Below are positions 5,477 through 8,113 of a stretch of DNA of 8,113 nucleotides, in pieces. The stretch is from positions 1 through 8,113 of the forward strand of contig WRKA01000149.1 of NCBI GenBank assembly GCA_009778265.1, given 5' to 3'. The stretch's first letter is position 1; each line of letters begins with the position of its first letter. The DNA is from Methanomassiliicoccaceae archaeon (GTDB lineage: Archaea; Thermoplasmatota; Thermoplasmata; Methanomassiliicoccales; Methanomethylophilaceae). The position numbers and the translations under genes were made by a program. The notes under the pieces are model-generated. The model was not told the DNA's origin, did no database searches, and saw nothing but the letters and a program-made list of their open reading frames with translations.

Positions 5477-5881
5477 ATGAGTATGAGAACGTATGCGTTA
5501 CCGTGCGCAGTGTTGTTGGCCGCTGCGGCGATCGTTGTTCTTATATCGCCGCAGGTCTCCGCCGCTTCCGTTTCCGTTTATTCTGACTCCGTCGACATCA
5601 CGTTCGCGGACCTGCTCGGAGGGTGGGGTTCCGCGATGTTCGATCCCTCTACCTACATCGGACCGCTGCAGGTGAAAGGGTTCTTTCATTTCCTGATGAA
5701 CGAGACGTTCCTTTCCTCATTCTCATCGGGAGCATACGGATCGCTGAGCAGGAGCAGCGTCCTCGGAACGATACCGAACATCTTCTTTGCCGTTTGTCTG
5801 ATAAGTGTGATGTTATCCTCCGCCGTCTGCGTGATAGAACTTCGGGAATACGAAAGGTCCAAACGAATAGTGCGGAAGTGA
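5477..5881 (+). CDS. Small membrane protein of unknown function, two hydrophobic segments
   Basis: I do not recognise this 134-residue protein. The N-terminus (residues 4-30) is a short positively charged start followed by a strongly hydrophobic run ending PQVSAASVS, which looks like a signal peptide with cleavage after VSA, or an uncleaved anchor. Residues 31-95 form a serine-, glycine- and aromatic-rich segment likely outside the cell, with one N-glycosylation-type sequon (NET, 75-77). A second hydrophobic helix (about 97-120) is followed by a basic and acidic tail (ELREYERSKRIVRK), as in a single-pass protein with its C-terminus inside. The ATG at 5477 is preferred; ATG 5483 is equally possible, and the GTG at 5450 is less likely because it would put charged residues before the hydrophobic run and overlap the promoter region. 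It lies 56 bases before trkA, which has its own promoter-like sequence, so a K+ uptake link is only positional. Confidence 0.6.
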   Translation: MSMRTYALPCAVLLAAAAIVVLISPQVSAASVSVYSDSVDITFADLLGGWGSAMFDPSTYIGPLQVKGFFHFLMNETFLSSFSSGAYGSLSRSSVLGTIPNIFFAVCLISVMLSSAVCVIELREYERSKRIVRK

Positions 5882-5891
5882 CGCATCTATT

Positions 5892-5899
5892 CTTATATC
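5892..5899 (+). promoter_or_regulatory. TATA-like box of trkA
   Basis: CTTATATC lies between the membrane protein stop and trkA. It shares the TATATC core with the hisD box and predicts a start near 5922, giving a leader of about 16 bases that holds the ribosome binding site. It suggests trkA-trkH can be transcribed independently of the upstream gene. Confidence 0.5.
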
Positions 5900-5924
5900 A
5901 CGGGGCCGATTCCGAAGTGTTAAC

Positions 5925-5933
5925 AGAGGGGTG
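5925..5933 (+). promoter_or_regulatory. Ribosome binding site fixing the trkA start
   Basis: AGAGGGGTG, close to GGAGGTG, sits just upstream of the ATG at 5938. It rejects the long in-frame extension back to 5623, which would overlap the membrane protein gene in another frame. Confidence 0.65.
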
Positions 5934-5937
5934 CGTT

Positions 5938-7284
5938 ATGAATATAATAATAGTGGGTGCCGGCAACGTGGGGTCGACGATAGCCGGGGTGCTGTCGTCG
6001 GCGCATAACGTTCTTATGATAGAATCGGACAGCCGCAAATCGGAGATCGCGAAGAGTTCCATGAACGTTTCCGTGCTTCAGGAGAATGGTGTCAATCCGC
6101 GTGTGATCGAAGAGGCGATCGCGCGTCACAGCGCCGACGTGCTCATCGCGGCCACGCCGAACGACGAGAACAACCTGTTCGCATGCATCGTCGCCAAGGA
6201 CTCCAAGAAGGAGATACGCACGATAGCGAAGATACGCAACCCCGATTTTATGAGAGCGAAGGAGAACGACACCTACTTCGGCGCCGACCAGATCATGTCG
6301 CCGGAACTTGCATCGGCGAAGAAACTTGCGAAGCTTGCGATGCTGGAGAACGCCGTCGATTATGATGACATCGAAGGTCTGGGACTCGCGGCGGCCATAT
6401 TTTCCGTGACGGAGATCCATAAGAAGATGGTGAAACAGGCGGTGATGGGCATCGACGTTCCGGATGACTGCGCCATCGTCGCGGTGTACAGGGACAACGA
6501 CGTCATACTTTACAAAGAGACCACCGAGATACATATCGGCGACCTGCTCTGCGTCCTAGGTACGCCGAACGCGATACTGGAATTCAACAAGATGATGGGA
6601 TACATCAGAGAGGCGAAGGAGATCATCATCGTAGGCGGCGGCATAATCGGAACGAACGTCGCCAAGATACTCGAGGCCGGGAAAAAATATCTGAAACTGA
6701 TCGAACAGGACCCGGAAAGGTGCAAAAGACTTGCGAGAGAGATGGATAACGTTCTGATCGTGAACGCGAACGGCGTCGATCCGAATCTTCTGAAAAGCGA
6801 GAACGCCGGAAGAGCGGACGTCACGATATGCGCCACCGAGTCGGATGAGAAGAATCTTCTGGCCTCGCTGGTGGCGAGGGACCTCGGCGCGTTGAAAGTG
6901 GTCTCCAGATATTCGAAGAGAGAGTACGAGGACGTCTTTTCGGTCACCGGGATAAAATCGATCGTCGGATACCACCGGCTGATAGCGAACGAGATGACCA
7001 AGACGCTGATATCCGACGAGAAAGCGATAATGAAGATGAGCCACGAGATGGAGACGTTATTCTCCGTGGCGGTGAACAGGAACTCCAGAGTTAAAGGATC
7101 GCTTCTCGGGGACCTTCAGTTCCCGGAAGGTTCGAGGGCGGTGTGCGTGATACGGAACGGAACACCCATATTCCCGCGTCTGGACACGAGGCTCGAGGAG
7201 AATGACGTCGTCCTTCTGTATACGTATGAGACGAAGATGAACAAGATAGAGAAGATGTTCGGTATCAGGATGACGGACGTGTGA
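5938..7284 (+). CDS. trkA: TrkA, cytoplasmic NAD-binding subunit of K+ uptake
   Basis: TrkA is the peripheral, nucleotide-sensing regulator that assembles under the TrkH pore and controls potassium entry. The 448-residue product has the usual tandem architecture. RCK_N 1 starts at residue 2 with the Rossmann motif GAGNVG (7-12) and the ribose-binding acidic residue E29 in MIESD. RCK_C 1 follows (about 135-220). RCK_N 2 has GGGIIG (233-238) and a matching acidic residue in LIEQD, followed by RCK_C 2 (about 360-440). Both nucleotide pockets look intact, in line with full-length TrkA and unlike single-domain KtrA. The ATG at 5938 is fixed by the ribosome binding site and by the family-typical start MNIIIVGAG. 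trkH follows after five bases, so the two are clearly one operon. Sampled GC (67% in one 60-base line) is the highest of the window. Confidence 0.95.
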   Translation: MNIIIVGAGNVGSTIAGVLSSAHNVLMIESDSRKSEIAKSSMNVSVLQENGVNPRVIEEAIARHSADVLIAATPNDENNLFACIVAKDSKKEIRTIAKIRNPDFMRAKENDTYFGADQIMSPELASAKKLAKLAMLENAVDYDDIEGLGLAAAIFSVTEIHKKMVKQAVMGIDVPDDCAIVAVYRDNDVILYKETTEIHIGDLLCVLGTPNAILEFNKMMGYIREAKEIIIVGGGIIGTNVAKILEAGKKYLKLIEQDPERCKRLAREMDNVLIVNANGVDPNLLKSENAGRADVTICATESDEKNLLASLVARDLGALKVVSRYSKREYEDVFSVTGIKSIVGYHRLIANEMTKTLISDEKAIMKMSHEMETLFSVAVNRNSRVKGSLLGDLQFPEGSRAVCVIRNGTPIFPRLDTRLEENDVVLLYTYETKMNKIEKMFGIRMTDV

Positions 7285-7289
7285 CCCCG

Positions 7290-8113
7290 ATGGTTACGCT
7301 CAGACTGTTCGGAAAAAGGATACGGGAGTTCAGGGAGTGGGAGAGCACTTTCCTGAACACCGTAGGTCTCGCTCTTCTAGGTATAGGAGGGATGATGATG
7401 CTCCCGCTCGCCGCCGCGTTGTATTACGGGGACGATATCACACCGTTCGCGATCCCCATGGCGTTCAGCATATTCTTCTCCTTACCTCTTTTACTGATGT
7501 TCAGACCGGGCAAGAACATGAGACCGGTGGACGGCCTTTTGCTGATGTTCGCGATATGGGGCATCGCCATGCTGGTCGGCGCCATACCGTTCATCTACTG
7601 CGGCATGGGTCCGGTGGATGCGGTATTCGAATCGGTCAGCGGGTTCACCACCACGGGATCCACGATAATAACGGGGACCGGCGACCTGAGCTTCGAGACG
7701 TTATCGAAGAGCATACTCCTCTGGAGATCGCTTACCCAGTGGATCGGCGGTATCGCCATCATTCTCGTATTCATGTCCATATTCCCGATCTTGGGCGTCG
7801 GCGGGAGGACAATGTTCCGGAACGAGATGTCCGGTTCCGGATCGAAAGGGTTCACCGCGAGAATGAGGGACGCCGCGAAAGAGTTCACGGTGATCTACGC
7901 GATCCTGAGTTTTATTTTCCTGGTCGCTTGCATACTGATGGGGGTCGATCCCTTCGAATCCGTCTGCCTCACGTTCACAACGATATCGACGGGAGGGTTC
8001 CTGCCGTACTACGGGCACATAGAGTACTCCGTCTACGTGCAGATGCTCATCATCCTTTTCATGTTCCTCGGAGGTACGAATTTCTATCTGCACTATCAGC
8101 GCCTTTACAGAAA
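7290..8113 (+). CDS. trkH: TrkH-type K+ transporter pore subunit, N-terminal part
   Basis: This is the membrane pore of the Trk K+ uptake system, cut by the right edge after 274 residues; full-length relatives are about 480-510. Hydrophobic helices alternate with re-entrant pore loops as in the SKT superfamily. The first selectivity loop is FESVSGFTTTGST (113-125), followed by LLWRSLTQWIGG (143-154), a strong family signature. The second loop is FTTISTGGF (229-237), with the glycine pair expected there, and LGGTNFYLHY (260-269) is the usual next motif. RMRDAAKEF (191-199) matches the conserved segment linking the first and second pore repeats. The ATG at 7290 lies five bases after the trkA stop, and the protein begins with a short basic stretch before helix 1, as expected. 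The third and fourth pore loops are not visible, so integrity of the whole protein cannot be judged. Confidence 0.93.
   Translation, partial: MVTLRLFGKRIREFREWESTFLNTVGLALLGIGGMMMLPLAAALYYGDDITPFAIPMAFSIFFSLPLLLMFRPGKNMRPVDGLLLMFAIWGIAMLVGAIPFIYCGMGPVDAVFESVSGFTTTGSTIITGTGDLSFETLSKSILLWRSLTQWIGGIAIILVFMSIFPILGVGGRTMFRNEMSGSGSKGFTARMRDAAKEFTVIYAILSFIFLVACILMGVDPFESVCLTFTTISTGGFLPYYGHIEYSVYVQMLIILFMFLGGTNFYLHYQRLYR

Noticed and set aside
5623..5937. Long N-terminal extension of trkA
   Set aside because: Overlaps the membrane protein gene out of frame, has no conserved sequence, and the ribosome binding site at 5925-5933 fixes the start at 5938.

Overview
The window reads as archaeal chromosome. 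The evidence is an archaea-specific Nre DNA repair protein, AT-rich TATA-type boxes placed where a leaderless or short-leader archaeal promoter would have them (clearest upstream of hisD and trkA), and oligo-T termination rather than bacterial -35/-10 promoters. Overall gene flavour (nickel-pincer genes, Trk K+ uptake, stand-alone hisD, an archaeal-type AAA ATPase) fits a euryarchaeon. A Thermoplasmatota/Methanomassiliicoccales-like methanogen is my best guess, but that is inference and not proven by any marker here.

Layout. Positions 1-1274 form a leftward unit: larB, then an 8-base overlap into an nre gene cut by the left edge. Positions 1275-1552 are a divergent control region that ends in a TATA-like box and three tandem 15-bp palindromic repeats. 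Positions 1553-3723 form a rightward pair: a DUF234-type AAA ATPase with a C-terminal PD-(D/E)XK-like motif, overlapping larE by ATGA. Positions 3724-3872 are the convergent end region, with a long stem-loop behind larE and an oligo-T tract behind hisD. hisD runs leftward (3873-5126). Positions 5127-5476 carry no convincing gene but hold a hisD promoter, a possible folded RNA and short repeats. Rightward from 5477 come a small two-helix membrane protein, trkA and the first part of trkH.

How the genes work together. LarB and LarE catalyse two of the three steps to the nickel-pincer nucleotide cofactor (carboxylation/hydrolysis of NaAD, then sulfur insertion); the nickel-inserting LarC and any LarA-type client enzyme are not in the window. 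TrkA (cytoplasmic gating subunit) and TrkH (K+ pore) form a potassium uptake system. HisD performs the last two oxidations of histidine synthesis and stands apart from other his genes here.

The most unusual part is the ATPase gene wedged between larB and larE. It is visibly more AT-rich than its neighbours, has its own strong ribosome binding site and a tandem operator-like array over its predicted start site, and is translationally coupled to larE. This looks like an acquired, self-controlled ATPase/nuclease-like gene that has captured expression of a cofactor gene.
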